From Gaiellasilicea sp963784895 (GTDB taxonomy: Bacteria > Actinomycetota > Thermoleophilia > Gaiellales > Gaiellaceae): 64,000 nt of DNA. Below the pieces are notes generated by a model, which did not search any database, was not told where the DNA came from, and saw only the letters and a program-made list of their open reading frames with translations. Each line of letters begins with the position of its first letter. The stretch's first letter is position 1. Below, piece after piece: positions 41,187-50,741 of the stretch. Location of the stretch: contig CAWATM010000011.1 in NCBI GenBank assembly GCA_963784895.1, forward strand, positions 165,161 to 229,160, given 5' to 3'. The translations under genes and the position numbers were made by a program.

Positions 41187-42153
41187 ATGAACCGCCCGCT
41201 TCGCGTCGCGGCGACGCTGATCCTCACCGGCCTCGCGGTCGCCTACCTCGTCTGGAAGATCGATCTCGCCGAGACGCTCGACGTGCTGGCCGAGGCGGAC
41301 CCGTGGTGGTTCCTGCTCGCGGTCGCGATCATGGTCCTGACGGTGATCCCGATGGCCGAGCGCTGGCGGCGCCTCCTGGCCTCGCAGGGAATGCGCGAGC
41401 GCCTGCCGTGGCTGACGCGCGCCTACCTCGTCGCATACACGGCCGGCCAGATCCTCCCGACCTCGATCGGCGGCGACGCGGTGCGGATCGTCGAGACCTC
41501 GCGCCGCCATCCGGCCCGGCTCGGCGCCATCTCCGCGATCGTCCTGCTCGAGCGCGCGCTCGGCGGCGCCGCCACCGTCCTGCTCGGCGCGTTCGGCTTC
41601 CTGCTCGCGATCGGCCGCTACGACGTCGGCGCCTACCTCTGGATCGAGGGCGCGTTCGTCTTCGGGACGATCCTGCTCGCGTTCCTCTTCTTCGCCCGCT
41701 CGGCGCGGCCGCTGCTCCGCCTGACGATGCCGCTCCTGCGCCGGCCTCCGCCTGGAGCGGCCGGTCCGCGCCGTCTACGACGGCGTTCACGCCTTCCGCG
41801 ACCGCACCGGCCTCCTGCTTGCGCTCTTCGCCTTCACCGTCGCGATCCAGGCCGTGCGCGTGCTCGCGATCTGGGCGACGGCCCGCGCCGTCGGGATCGA
41901 GCTCTCGCCGCGGATCTACTACGTGATGGGGCCGCTCTTCTTCCTCGTCCTGCTCGTCCCGTTCACGCTCAACGGCTTCGCGGTGCGGGAGGCGTTCTTC
42001 GTCAGCTTCCTCGGCGGCGTCGGGGTCGACCCCGACCAGGCGTTCGCGGCCGGGTTCCTCTTCTTCCTCGTCACCGTCGCGATGGCGCTACCCGGCGGCG
42101 CGATTCTGCTCTGGGAGGGGCTGCGCTCGCGGCCGGACGCGCGGCATGCGTGA
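41187..42153 (+). CDS. Lysylphosphatidylglycerol-synthase-TM / UPF0104 family flippase-like protein, frameshifted
   Basis: About 321 residues after repair. Eight or so hydrophobic helices; family signatures are GQILPTSIGGDAVRIVETSRR near residue 90 and PFTLNGFAVREAFFVSFLGGVG near 260. The family includes AglD-type and UPF0104 membrane proteins linked to lipid or glycan transfer. The frame changes by +1 at about 41745: removing one C there gives LLRRLRLERPVRAVYDGVHAF and continues to the stop at 42151-42153. The glycosyltransferase ATG 42146 lies within its end. Confidence 0.82.
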
Positions 42154-43030
42154 CGCGACCGTCGTCGTCGTCACCCACAACGCGCTCCCCTGGATCGAGC
42201 GCTGCCTCGAGAGCGTGCGCGGCGAGGAGGTCGTCGTCGTCGACAACGGCTCGAGCGACGGCAGCGCCGACGTCGTCCGTGAGCAGCTGCCCGGCGTCCG
42301 GCTGATCGAGCAGGAGAACCTCGGCCTCGCGGCAGGCTGGAACCGCGGCCTGGAAGAGGCGACGGGCCGCTACGTCCTGATCCTCAATTCCGACGCGTGG
42401 CTGACCGACGGGTCGTTGCGCCGGCTCGTCGCCTTCGCCGACCAGCACCCGGAGGCAGCGATCGTCGGGCCCCGGCTGCTGAACCCGGACGGGACGCTGC
42501 AGCGCTCCGTGCGCGGCTTCCCGACGCTCTGGCGGCTCGCAACCGAGTACTTCTTCCTGCGCAAGCTCGCCCCGCGCTCGCGGGCGCTGAACGCCTTCTA
42601 CGCGAACGGCTTCGACCACCAGGAGGTGCGCGAGGCCGAGTTCGTGATGGGCGCGTGCATGCTCGTCCGACGCGAGGCGGTCGAGCAGGTCGGCCCGCTC
42701 GACGAGGCGTTCTTCCTCTTCAGCGAGGAGACCGACTGGGCCTACCGCTTCCGCGACGCGGGCTGGAAGGTGCTCTTCTTCCCGGGCGCGGAGTGCGTGC
42801 ACGTCGGCGGCGCGTCGCACGGCGGCAGGCTCTTTCGCGAGAACGTGCGTGGGCATCTGCGCTTCCTCTCGAAGCACCGCGGTGACGCCTACGCCGAGCG
42901 GGCGCGGCGGTTGCTGCGTGCCGCAACAGCGCTCCGCGGCCTCCTCTTCCGGGGTGACCGCGGCCGGATGTACCGGGAGACGTCCGACTGGTTGGCGTCG
43001 GGGCGGATGCCGGAGCTGCTCGAGCGATGA
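42146..43030 (+). CDS. Glycosyltransferase family 2, rhamnosyltransferase (WbbL)-like
   Basis: 294 residues. GT2 motifs are ATVVVVTHNALPWIERCLESV, VVDNGSSDGSADVV and the D-x-D position LILNSDAWLTDGSLRRLV; MLVRREAVEQVGPLDEAFFLFSEETDWAYRFRDAGWKVLFFP is the acceptor/base region typical of WbbL-like rhamnosyltransferases. There is no membrane helix, so it acts on the cytoplasmic face. It overlaps the flippase-like gene by 8 bp and the next gene by ATGA. Confidence 0.9.
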   Translation: MRDATVVVVTHNALPWIERCLESVRGEEVVVVDNGSSDGSADVVREQLPGVRLIEQENLGLAAGWNRGLEEATGRYVLILNSDAWLTDGSLRRLVAFADQHPEAAIVGPRLLNPDGTLQRSVRGFPTLWRLATEYFFLRKLAPRSRALNAFYANGFDHQEVREAEFVMGACMLVRREAVEQVGPLDEAFFLFSEETDWAYRFRDAGWKVLFFPGAECVHVGGASHGGRLFRENVRGHLRFLSKHRGDAYAERARRLLRAATALRGLLFRGDRGRMYRETSDWLASGRMPELLER

Positions 43031-44946
43031 CGCTCGTCCAGCTCGTGTTCGCCAACGTCGTGCTGCTGTTGCCCGGCGCGCTCGTGGCGCGGGCGCTCGG
43101 CCAGCGGAGCATGGCGGCGACGCTCGCCTGGTCGCTGGCGCTGATCTTCGGCACGCTCGCCGTGACGTTTGCCGTCGGCTCGTCGCTGACGTTGACGCTC
43201 GTGCTGCTGCTCGGCGCCGCGGTCGCCGCCGTGTGGCTCGGGCGCGCCGCGCCGCGGCCGGAGCGGGTTCCGGGGCGGCGATGGGTCTTCGTCGCAGGCG
43301 CCGTGCTCGGGCTCCTGCTCTGGCACGTCGCCGGGGAGATCGGCGGCGACGGCCTCTTCCACCTCGCGCGCGTGCGGAAGCTCGATGCGTTCGGCTCGCT
43401 CTCGCTCGACGCCGTCAATGAGTTCGCCGACGGTGGTCTCCACCCCGGCTACGCGTTCCCGCTCTGGCACGGCTTCCTCGCGCTCGTCGCCCGGGTCGGC
43501 TTCCTCGACCCGGCGGACGTCGTCCTCCACGAGGCCACCGTGCTTGCGCCGGTGGCGCTGCTCGTCGCCTACGAGGCGGGCTGGGCGCTCTTCCGGCGCG
43601 TCGGCCCTGCGGTGGCGGTGGTCTGCGGCGCGGTCGCCGTGACGGCGCTCGCACCGAGTTACGGCGGCGCGTACACCGCTCTGGGGCTGCCGGCGACGGC
43701 CTCCCGCCAGATCCTGCTGCCGGCTGCGCTCGCACTTGCGCTCGCATACGTCGAGCGGCCGGGCCGCGGCCTGCTCGCGAGCGTCGCCGCCGCCGGGCTC
43801 GTGCTCGCCGTCGTCCATCCGACGTACGCGATCTTTCTCTGGCTGCCGTTCGGCGGTTTCCTGGTCGTGCGCACGCTCGTCGAGCGGCGCGAGGCGAGGC
43901 AGATCGGCGTTGCGCTCGCCGCGCTCGTCGCTCCCGCCGCGGCGTATCTCGTCTGGCTGCTGCCGATCGTGCGCGACACCCGCTCGCACGCCCCCGGCGG
44001 CGACGAGCTCCAGCGGGCGTTCCGGCAATACGCCGGCCAGCTCGACGTCTTCTCGGACACGAGCTACCGGCTCGCGCCCGAGGTCTTCGGCCGGGCCGGC
44101 GCGGTCGCCGTGGCGGCGCTCCTCTTCGTCCCGCTCGCCGGGCTCGCGCTGCGGCGCCGCTGGGCGGCGTACGTGCTCGGCGGCTCGCTCGCGGTCGCGG
44201 CGGTGCTGCTCGTGCCGACGCTCTTCGTCCTCTTCTCCGACCTCGTCTCGATCTCGCAGTCGCGCCGTGCAGCCGGCTTCTGGCCGCTCGCGTTCGCCTT
44301 CGCGGGTGGCTTCGCCGTGCTCGGCGCGCTGCTGCGCGGCTTCGTCCTGCCCGCCGCGCTCGCGGGCGGGATCGCGCTGCAGCTCGTCTATCCGGGCGAG
44401 TTCTCCTACCGGCTCGAGGACGGCGGCCCGGCGCTCGTTACCTGGATCGCCGTCGTCGGCGGCGTCGCGGCGCTCGTGGCAGGGCTCGTGTTTCTGAAAG
44501 ACAAAGTCCCGCTCGAGCGGCCCGAGCTCGCGGGCTGGGCGGCGGCGCTGTTCGTGCTCCCGATCGGGCTCCATGCTGCGGCGAACTGGAGCCCGTCGGA
44601 GGCGCGTCTGCCGAGCCCGCTCACCGCCGGGCTCCTCGAGGCGCTCCGCGAGAACGTCCCGCGCGGCGACGTCGTCTACTCCGACCCCGAGACGAGCTAC
44701 CGGATCGCGGCGTCCGCTCCGGTCTATATCGCAGTCGCGCCGCCCGGACACGTCGCCGACACCGAGGCGAACCGGCCCTACGAGCGCCGCGACGAGTCCC
44801 GCCGCTTCTTCGAGACCGGCGACGTGGAGATCCCGCGGCGCGCCGGTGCGGACTGGCTCGTTGTCGACCGCGACCGCTTCGACGTCGCCCCGGACCTGGA
44901 CCGCGTCTACCGCGACGGCCGCTTCACGCTCTACGTCGTGCCGTAG
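43027..44946 (+). CDS. Large polytopic membrane protein, GT-C-like
   Basis: 639 residues with about 13-14 hydrophobic helices and a hydrophilic C-terminal domain (about 540-639). The first outside loop contains EIGGDGLFHLARVRKL and HPGYAFPLWHG, the sort of acidic/His loop found in GT-C polyprenyl-phosphate-dependent glycosyltransferases, but I cannot name a family. It begins with the ATGA overlap of the preceding GT2 and overlaps hyuB convergently by 16 bp. It may add a sugar to the glycan outside the cell. Confidence 0.65.
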   Translation: MTLVQLVFANVVLLLPGALVARALGQRSMAATLAWSLALIFGTLAVTFAVGSSLTLTLVLLLGAAVAAVWLGRAAPRPERVPGRRWVFVAGAVLGLLLWHVAGEIGGDGLFHLARVRKLDAFGSLSLDAVNEFADGGLHPGYAFPLWHGFLALVARVGFLDPADVVLHEATVLAPVALLVAYEAGWALFRRVGPAVAVVCGAVAVTALAPSYGGAYTALGLPATASRQILLPAALALALAYVERPGRGLLASVAAAGLVLAVVHPTYAIFLWLPFGGFLVVRTLVERREARQIGVALAALVAPAAAYLVWLLPIVRDTRSHAPGGDELQRAFRQYAGQLDVFSDTSYRLAPEVFGRAGAVAVAALLFVPLAGLALRRRWAAYVLGGSLAVAAVLLVPTLFVLFSDLVSISQSRRAAGFWPLAFAFAGGFAVLGALLRGFVLPAALAGGIALQLVYPGEFSYRLEDGGPALVTWIAVVGGVAALVAGLVFLKDKVPLERPELAGWAAALFVLPIGLHAAANWSPSEARLPSPLTAGLLEALRENVPRGDVVYSDPETSYRIAASAPVYIAVAPPGHVADTEANRPYERRDESRRFFETGDVEIPRRAGADWLVVDRDRFDVAPDLDRVYRDGRFTLYVVP

Positions 44947-46403
44947 CCGCCCCCGCCCGGCGTCTCGATCCGGAGCAGGTCGCCGGGCTCGAGCTCGCGC
45001 GTCGCGAACGGCGGCAGCTCCTCGCCGTTGAGGAGGGTGCGCCCGGCAGCTCCTGGCTCGCCGCCCGCGGCGCCGGCCGGTGCGATCCGCCGCCGTTGCG
45101 AGAGAACCGACAGGCTGCATGCCTCGAGCGCCCGCAGCTCGCGGACGACGCCGTCGCCGCCGGAATGGCTGCCCGCGCCGCCGGAGCCGAGCCGGAGCGC
45201 ATGCCGCTCGACCCGGAGCGGATAGGCGAGCTCGAGCGCCTCCGTCGGCGTCGAGAGCGTGTTCGACATCGCCACGTGCACGCCGGACGGGCCGTCCGCG
45301 TCCGGGCACGCGCCCTGGCCGCCGCCGATCGTCTCGTAGTAGGTGAACCGCGCGTTGCCGAGGACGACGTTGTTCATCGTCCCCTGGCCCTGCGCCGGCA
45401 CCGCCACGGCCTGCCCGAAGGCGCGGAAGAGCAGGTCGACGATCCGGCTCGAGGTCTCGACGTTGCCGGCGGCGACCGCGGCCGGGGGCCGCGCGTTGAC
45501 GAGGCAGCCCTCGGGGGCGCGGACGGTGACCGGGACGAGGGCGCCGGCCGACGCCGGCACGTCCGGGTCGGTCAGAGCGCGGACGACGAAGAGGCAGGCC
45601 GACGTCGTCACCGCGAGCGGGCAGTTGAGGTTGCCGTCGTGCTGCGGCGCCGTGCCCGCGAAGTCGAGCTCGAGCTCGTCGCCGGCGACCGTGACCGCCA
45701 CCCGGAGCTCGAGCTCCTCGTCAGCGGTCTCGAGCAGCTCGGACGCCTCGTAGCGGCCGTCGGGAAGCTCGACGATCCCGGCGCGGACGCGGCGCTCCGA
45801 GTAGGCGACGAGCTCGTCCATCGCGGCCGTCACCTCGTCGCGGCCGCGGCGCGCGCACAGCTCCGCGATCCGCCGTCCGCCCAGCCGCTGAGCGGCGAGC
45901 TGAGCCCGCAAGTCGCCGCGCCGCTCGTCCGGGTTCCGCATCCGCGCGACGAGCGCGTCGAGCGTCGCTTCGTCCAGCCGCGTCGGCGGAATCACGACGC
46001 CCTCCTCGGCGAGCGTGCGCGAGTAGGCGGGCATGCTCCCGGGGGACGCGCCGCCGACGTCGGCGTGGTGGGCGCGCGTGGCCGCGAAGCCGAGCTCGGT
46101 GCGCGAGACCAGTGTGATGTCGGGCAGGTGCGTGCCGCCCGCGTACGGGTCGTTGAGGATGAAGACGTCGTCCGGACCGGGGTCGCAGGCGATCACGGCG
46201 GCGACGGATGCAGGCATGGCGCCGAGGTGCACGGGGATGTGCTCGGCCTGGGCGACCATGCGCCCGGCCACGTCGAAGATCGCGGTCGAGCAGTCGCGCC
46301 GCTCCTTGATGTTGGCCGAGAAGGCCGAGCGGATCAGCGCCGCGCCCATCTCCTCCGCCACCGCGCGGAGGGCGTAGCCGAGCACCTGAAGCCGGACGTT
46401 CAC
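44931..46403 (-). CDS. Hydantoinase B / oxoprolinase family protein
   Basis: 490 residues of the HyuB family. Family parts: RLQVLGYALRAVAEEMGAALIRSAFSANIKERRDCSTAIFD, HIPVHLGAMPASV, DVFILNDPYAGGTHLPDITLV and the C-terminal SGGAGSHSGGDGVVRELRALE. With HyuA it forms an enzyme that opens hydantoin, 5-oxoproline or related rings, with ATP hydrolysis in many members. The ATG overlaps the hyuA stop (ATGA at 46400-46403). Confidence 0.92.
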   Translation of the reverse strand: MNVRLQVLGYALRAVAEEMGAALIRSAFSANIKERRDCSTAIFDVAGRMVAQAEHIPVHLGAMPASVAAVIACDPGPDDVFILNDPYAGGTHLPDITLVSRTELGFAATRAHHADVGGASPGSMPAYSRTLAEEGVVIPPTRLDEATLDALVARMRNPDERRGDLRAQLAAQRLGGRRIAELCARRGRDEVTAAMDELVAYSERRVRAGIVELPDGRYEASELLETADEELELRVAVTVAGDELELDFAGTAPQHDGNLNCPLAVTTSACLFVVRALTDPDVPASAGALVPVTVRAPEGCLVNARPPAAVAAGNVETSSRIVDLLFRAFGQAVAVPAQGQGTMNNVVLGNARFTYYETIGGGQGACPDADGPSGVHVAMSNTLSTPTEALELAYPLRVERHALRLGSGGAGSHSGGDGVVRELRALEACSLSVLSQRRRIAPAGAAGGEPGAAGRTLLNGEELPPFATRELEPGDLLRIETPGGGGYGTT

Positions 46404-48140
46404 GCCCGTGTCACCACCAGCGAGCCGTCGCGCCAGCCGCCGGTCCAGCCGGGGGGGATCCAGGCAGTCGACCCCTCCAGTTCGACCACGCCGGTCCGGG
46501 CGGGACGAGCCGGTGGAGGTCGATGGAGCGGTGAAGGCCCCGGGCGGACGTCCGCGGTCCGGAGCGCGACCAGCTCGAGCGGACGACTCCGATCGGCGTA
46601 GCCGTATCGCTCCTCGTGCGCGCGGTGGAACGCCTCGGCCACGTCGCCGCCCAGCGGCACCGTCAGCTCGAAGGACTGGCCGGCATAGCGGACGTCGGCT
46701 TCGCCGTCCGCCGGCAGCTCCGCCGCGTCCAGCGGGACGACGAGCGAGCGCACCGTGTCGCGACGCTCGTCGCTGAGCGCAAGCCCGAGCGCCGAGAGCA
46801 CGCCTGCCGCCTCCGGGACGAGCACCGTCCCGATCTCCAGCTCTTCAGCCAGCGCGCACGCGTGCAGCGCGCCCGCGCCGCCGAAGGCGACGAGGGCGAA
46901 GTCGCGCGGATCGAGGCCGCGTTCGACCGAGACGACCCGGAGCGCGGCGAGCATCTGCGCGTTGACGACCTCGACCACGTCCTCCGGCGCTGCGGCGACG
47001 CGCGCGAGCGCCCGCCCGGCGGCGGCGCGGTCGAGCTCCAGCCCGCCGGCGAGCCGGTCGGGAAGCCGGTCGAGGAGCAGGTTCGCGTCCGTGACGGTCG
47101 CCTGCTCGCCGCCGCGGCCGTAGCACGCCGGCCCTGGGTCGGCGCCCGCGCTCTGCGGCCCCACGCGCAAGGCGCCGCCGGCGTCGCGCCAGACGATGGA
47201 GCCGCCGCCGGCGCCGACCGTGTGCACGTCGAGCGTCGGCAGGCGGATCGGGAGTCCGCCGACGAGCCGCTCGCTCGAGCGGGCCGCCTCGCCGCTCGAC
47301 GATCGCACAGACGTCGGTCGACGTGCCGCCCATGTCGAAAGCGAGCGCGTTCTCGACCCCGGCGAGCCGCGCGACCCGCGCCGCGCCGACGACGCCGGCC
47401 GCCGGCCCCGAGAGCAGCACGCGCGCCGCATGCGCGGCAGCCTCCTCGAGCGAGGCGACGCCGCCGGACGAGCGCATGATCAGCGGCACCGGCAAGCCGG
47501 CGTCCTCGCAGCGCTCCGCGAGCGCACGCAGGTAGCGCCCGAGCAGCGGCCCGAGGTACGCGTCCGCGGCCGCCGTCGACGCCCGCTCGTACTCGCGAAA
47601 CTCGGGCGCCGACTCGTGCGAGGCGACCACGTGCGCGTCGGGGTGCCGGCGGCGCAGCTCCGCCACGACCGCGCGCTCGTGCGAGGGGTCGCGGAAGGAG
47701 AAGAGCAGGCAGACCGCGATCGCCTCGGCATCGTCCAGATCCGGCAGGGAGGAGAGGTCGAGCGGCTCCAGCTCGCCGTCGGGCCCGATCCGGCCGCGCA
47801 CTCCGACCGAACGCTCGAGCGGCACGAGCGGCTCCGGATGCCGAGCACAGAGCCGGTAGAGGTGCGCGCGATCCTGCCGCCGCAGGTGGAGGACGTGCTC
47901 GAAGCCCTCGGTTGCGACGAGCGCGGTGCGGGCGCCGCGCCGCTCGAGCAGCGCGTTCGTCGCGATCGTCGTCCCGTGCGTGAAGCGCTCGAGCCCGCCC
48001 GCGCCGACCGCCACCGCCGCCGCCAGCACTGACTCCTCCTGATTCCGCGCCGTCGGCACCTTGGCGGTCCGCAACTCATCCCCGTCGAGGAGGACGGCGT
48101 CGGTGAAGGTGCCGCCGACGTCGACGCCGAGGATCGCCAC
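46400..48140 (-). CDS. Hydantoinase A / oxoprolinase family protein, frameshifted
   Basis: About 579 residues after repair, a little shorter than most HyuA proteins. N-terminal MAILGVDVGGTFTDAVLLDG and GTTIATNALLERRGARTALVATEGF are diagnostic; SGPAAGVVGAARVARLAG and ENALAFDMGGTSTDVCAIV follow, and after the shift LVGGLPIRLPTLDVHTVGAGGGSI and FGGAGALHACALAEEL. One surplus base near 47297 splits the reading: removing it gives CAIVSGEAARSSERLVGG. GTG 48140 has a TAGAGT hexamer 7 nt upstream. It is coupled to hyuB, in the middle of glycan genes. Confidence 0.87.
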
Positions 48141-48147
48141 GGACGAG

Positions 48148-48153
48148 ACTCTA
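48148..48153 (-). promoter_or_regulatory. -10 hexamer of the hyuAB operon (leaderless)
   Basis: TAGAGT on the minus strand, 7 nt before GTG 48140. Confidence 0.5.
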
Positions 48154-48197
48154 GGAGGTTGCGCGAAGCACGCGGGTTCGACCGCAGCAGAGCAGGG

Positions 48198-48203
48198 TAG
48201 ACC
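48198..48203 (+). promoter_or_regulatory. -10 hexamer of the DUF2254 gene (leaderless)
   Basis: TAGACC, 6 nt before GTG 48210. Confidence 0.4.
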
Positions 48204-48209
48204 GGATGC

Positions 48210-49475
48210 GTGAGGTCACTCAAGCTGCTCGTCCACCTCAAGTCGAGCCTGTGGTTCGTGCCCGTGCTCTGCGTGCTCGCCGGCGCGGTGCTCTCGTTCG
48301 GCACGATCGCGCTCGACCGCTACTTCGACTACCAGGCGATTCCCCGCAGCCTCGTCGGTGGTCCGGACTCGGCCACGGAGATCCTTGGGACGATTGCCGT
48401 GTCGATGGTCAGCCTGACCGCGTTGGTCCTGACGATCACAATGGTCGTCGTCCAGCTCGCGATGGGGCAGTTCTCGCCGCGGATCGTGCAGCGGATCCTC
48501 CGCGACAAGCCGAGCCAGCTCGCGATCGGCCTCTTCGTCGCGACCTTCGTGCATTCGATCCTCGCGGTGCGCGAGGTGACGAACAACGGCGACGGCACCG
48601 GCAACGTGCCCGGAATCGCGGTCGCGACGGCGTTCGTGCTCGTGCTCATGAGCATCGCCGTCCTCGTCGTGTACGTCCACCACATCGGCCAGGCGCTGCG
48701 CGTGTCGGCTCTGATCGAGCTCGTGGGCAAGGAGACTCGCTCCCTCGTCGACGACAAGTACCCCGACAAGGGCTCCATTGCCGACGTCGAGGACGGCATC
48801 GTGACCGCAGCCAAGTCAGGTGTCCTCACCGGCATCGGCGTCGAGCAGCTGGTCGAGGAAGCGCGCCGTGCCGGCTGCCGGCTGGAGCTCGTTCCCGCAC
48901 TCGGCGAGTTCGTCCCCGCCGGCGCGCCTCTCTTCAGAGTCGACGGCGGCGCGACCAGGCTCGACGAGGATCGGCTCCGGGAGTCGCTCATCTTCTCCCT
49001 CGAGCCGACCCTCGACGAGGACGTCGCGTACGGCGTCCGGCTGCTCGTCGACGTCGCCGAGCGGTCGCTGTCCGAGTCGGCGTTCCAGGATCCGACGACG
49101 GCTGTGCAGGCGATCGACCGCCTGCACGACATCCTGCGCCAGCTTGCGCGGCGCCCGTTTCCGGACGGCCGTCACCGCGACGCGGCCGGCGAGCTCAGGC
49201 TGACCGTCAGGACGATGAGCTGGGAGGCGTACGTTCATCTCGCCTTCGACGAGATCCGCATGGCTGGTGCCGGCTCGCCTCAGGTCTCGCGCCGGCTGAA
49301 GGCCGCGCTCGAGGACTTGCGGCGGATCGCGGCGCCCGAACGCACGCCGATCATCGACGAGCAGCTCGACCTGCTGGCCGCCGCAACGGAGACGGCCATG
49401 GACGATCAGCGCGACGTCGACTCTGCGCTGCACGCGGACCGGGAGGGAATCGGAGCCTCAGCCTCTCGCCGCTGA
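48210..49475 (+). CDS. DUF2254 membrane protein
   Basis: 421 residues. Four N-terminal helices (about 14-35, 58-85, 105-125, 135-160) carry the DUF2254 hallmark LTITMVVVQLAMGQFSPRIVQRILRDKPSQLAIGLFVATFVHSI; the rest is a long cytoplasmic domain with GDIVTAAKSG-like and LDEDVAYGVRLLVDVAERSLS segments. The function of DUF2254 is unknown; an ion channel-like role has been suggested only by topology. It is a single-gene unit, divergent from hyuA, with its own -10 hexamer. Confidence 0.85.
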   Translation: MRSLKLLVHLKSSLWFVPVLCVLAGAVLSFGTIALDRYFDYQAIPRSLVGGPDSATEILGTIAVSMVSLTALVLTITMVVVQLAMGQFSPRIVQRILRDKPSQLAIGLFVATFVHSILAVREVTNNGDGTGNVPGIAVATAFVLVLMSIAVLVVYVHHIGQALRVSALIELVGKETRSLVDDKYPDKGSIADVEDGIVTAAKSGVLTGIGVEQLVEEARRAGCRLELVPALGEFVPAGAPLFRVDGGATRLDEDRLRESLIFSLEPTLDEDVAYGVRLLVDVAERSLSESAFQDPTTAVQAIDRLHDILRQLARRPFPDGRHRDAAGELRLTVRTMSWEAYVHLAFDEIRMAGAGSPQVSRRLKAALEDLRRIAAPERTPIIDEQLDLLAAATETAMDDQRDVDSALHADREGIGASASRR

Positions 49476-49483
49476 CCGGTCAG

Positions 49484-49489
49484 TAGCAT
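49484..49489 (+). promoter_or_regulatory. -10 hexamer of the GT4-ligase-GT4 operon (leaderless)
   Basis: TAGCAT, 7 nt before GTG 49497. Confidence 0.5.
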
Positions 49490-49496
49490 CGGGCGC

Positions 49497-50741
49497 GTGA
49501 AACTGCTGCTCGTCTCGCTCTACTGGCCGCCCGCTGGCGGCGGCGGCGTCCAGCGGCCGCTCAAGTTCGCGCAGTACCTGCCCACGCTCGGGATCGAGAC
49601 GCACGTGCTCGCGCCGGACGACCCGAAGTGGATCCACGAGGACGCGGACCTGCGCCAGCCGACGCAGGCGTGGGTGCACCGTGCCCGCTACCTCGGGCCG
49701 AAGGGGCGCAAGCCCGCCGAAGAGCTGCACGGCAAGCAGGGGGTCGAGCGCGCCCTCGTCCACGCGAAGCTCGCTTCGCGGCGCCTGCTCGTTCCCGACG
49801 AGAACGTCAGCTGGAACCTGACTGCGATCCCCGCTGCGATCCGGATCGCGCGCAGGGAAGGGATCGACGTCGTCGTCACGACCTCGCCGCCGAACTCGAT
49901 CCACTTCGTCGGCGCCGCGGTGAAGGCGGCGACCGGCGCCAAGTGGGTCGCCGACCTGCGCGACTCGCTCGTCGCGCACCCGCACCGGCGCGCCGAGAGC
50001 ATGGCGGTGCGCGCGAAGGAGAAGGTCGACGAGGGTGTGGCGCGGCTCGTCGCGCACTCCGCGGACGCGATCACCTGCGTCTCGGAGGCGATCGCCGACG
50101 AGGCGCGCGGCTTCTCGCCCAAGGGGAAGGTCGCCACGATCTCGAACGGCTGCGACTTCGACGACTTCGCCGGCCTCGACTACACGCCCGGCGAGCGCTT
50201 CCGGATCACCCACACCGGCAGCTTCTTCGGCAAGCGCGACCCCCGCCCGTTCCTGACCGCGCTCGACGAGTCCGGCCTCGACGTCCAGGCCCGCTTCCTC
50301 GGCGACTTCCGCTCGACCGACCGCGAGTGGGCGGAGGAGCGTGGGCTCGGCGACCGGCTCGAGCTGATCCCGTACGCGCCGCGGCAGGCGTCGCTCGAGC
50401 TGCAGCGCGACTCGGAGGCGCTGCTGCTCCTGATCCCCGATGCCGGCGGCCGCGGCAAGGGCGTCCTCTCCGGCAAGGTCTTCGAGTACCTCGCGGCCGA
50501 GCGGCCGATCCTCGCGCTCGTCCCGCCCGACGGCGCCGCAGCCGACCTGATCCGCGAGACGGGCGCCGGCGTCGTCGCGCCGCCCGACGACGTCGAGGCG
50601 ATCAAGGCCGCGCTCGCCGAGCTGCACGAGCGCTTCACGAACGGCGGCCTTGCCGCGCCCCACATCCCCGAGGAGACGCGCCACCGCCTCTCGCGCCGCG
50701 CCCGTGCCGAGGAGCTCGCGGAGCTCGTCCGTTCGCTGTGA
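49497..50741 (+). CDS. Glycosyltransferase, GT4-like (GT-B fold)
   Basis: 414 residues. The N-terminus KLLLVSLYWPPAGGGGVQRPLKFAQYLPTLGIETHVLAPDD is typical of WcaI/GT4-like enzymes; the C-terminal donor domain has HTGSFFGKRDPRPFL, ELQRDSEALLLLIPD and GKVFEYLAAERPILALVPPDGAAADLI, the E-x-L-A-x-x-x-P-I donor motif. It is soluble or peripheral. Its stop overlaps the ligase GTG (GTGA at 50738-50741). Confidence 0.9.
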   Translation: MKLLLVSLYWPPAGGGGVQRPLKFAQYLPTLGIETHVLAPDDPKWIHEDADLRQPTQAWVHRARYLGPKGRKPAEELHGKQGVERALVHAKLASRRLLVPDENVSWNLTAIPAAIRIARREGIDVVVTTSPPNSIHFVGAAVKAATGAKWVADLRDSLVAHPHRRAESMAVRAKEKVDEGVARLVAHSADAITCVSEAIADEARGFSPKGKVATISNGCDFDDFAGLDYTPGERFRITHTGSFFGKRDPRPFLTALDESGLDVQARFLGDFRSTDREWAEERGLGDRLELIPYAPRQASLELQRDSEALLLLIPDAGGRGKGVLSGKVFEYLAAERPILALVPPDGAAADLIRETGAGVVAPPDDVEAIKAALAELHERFTNGGLAAPHIPEETRHRLSRRARAEELAELVRSL

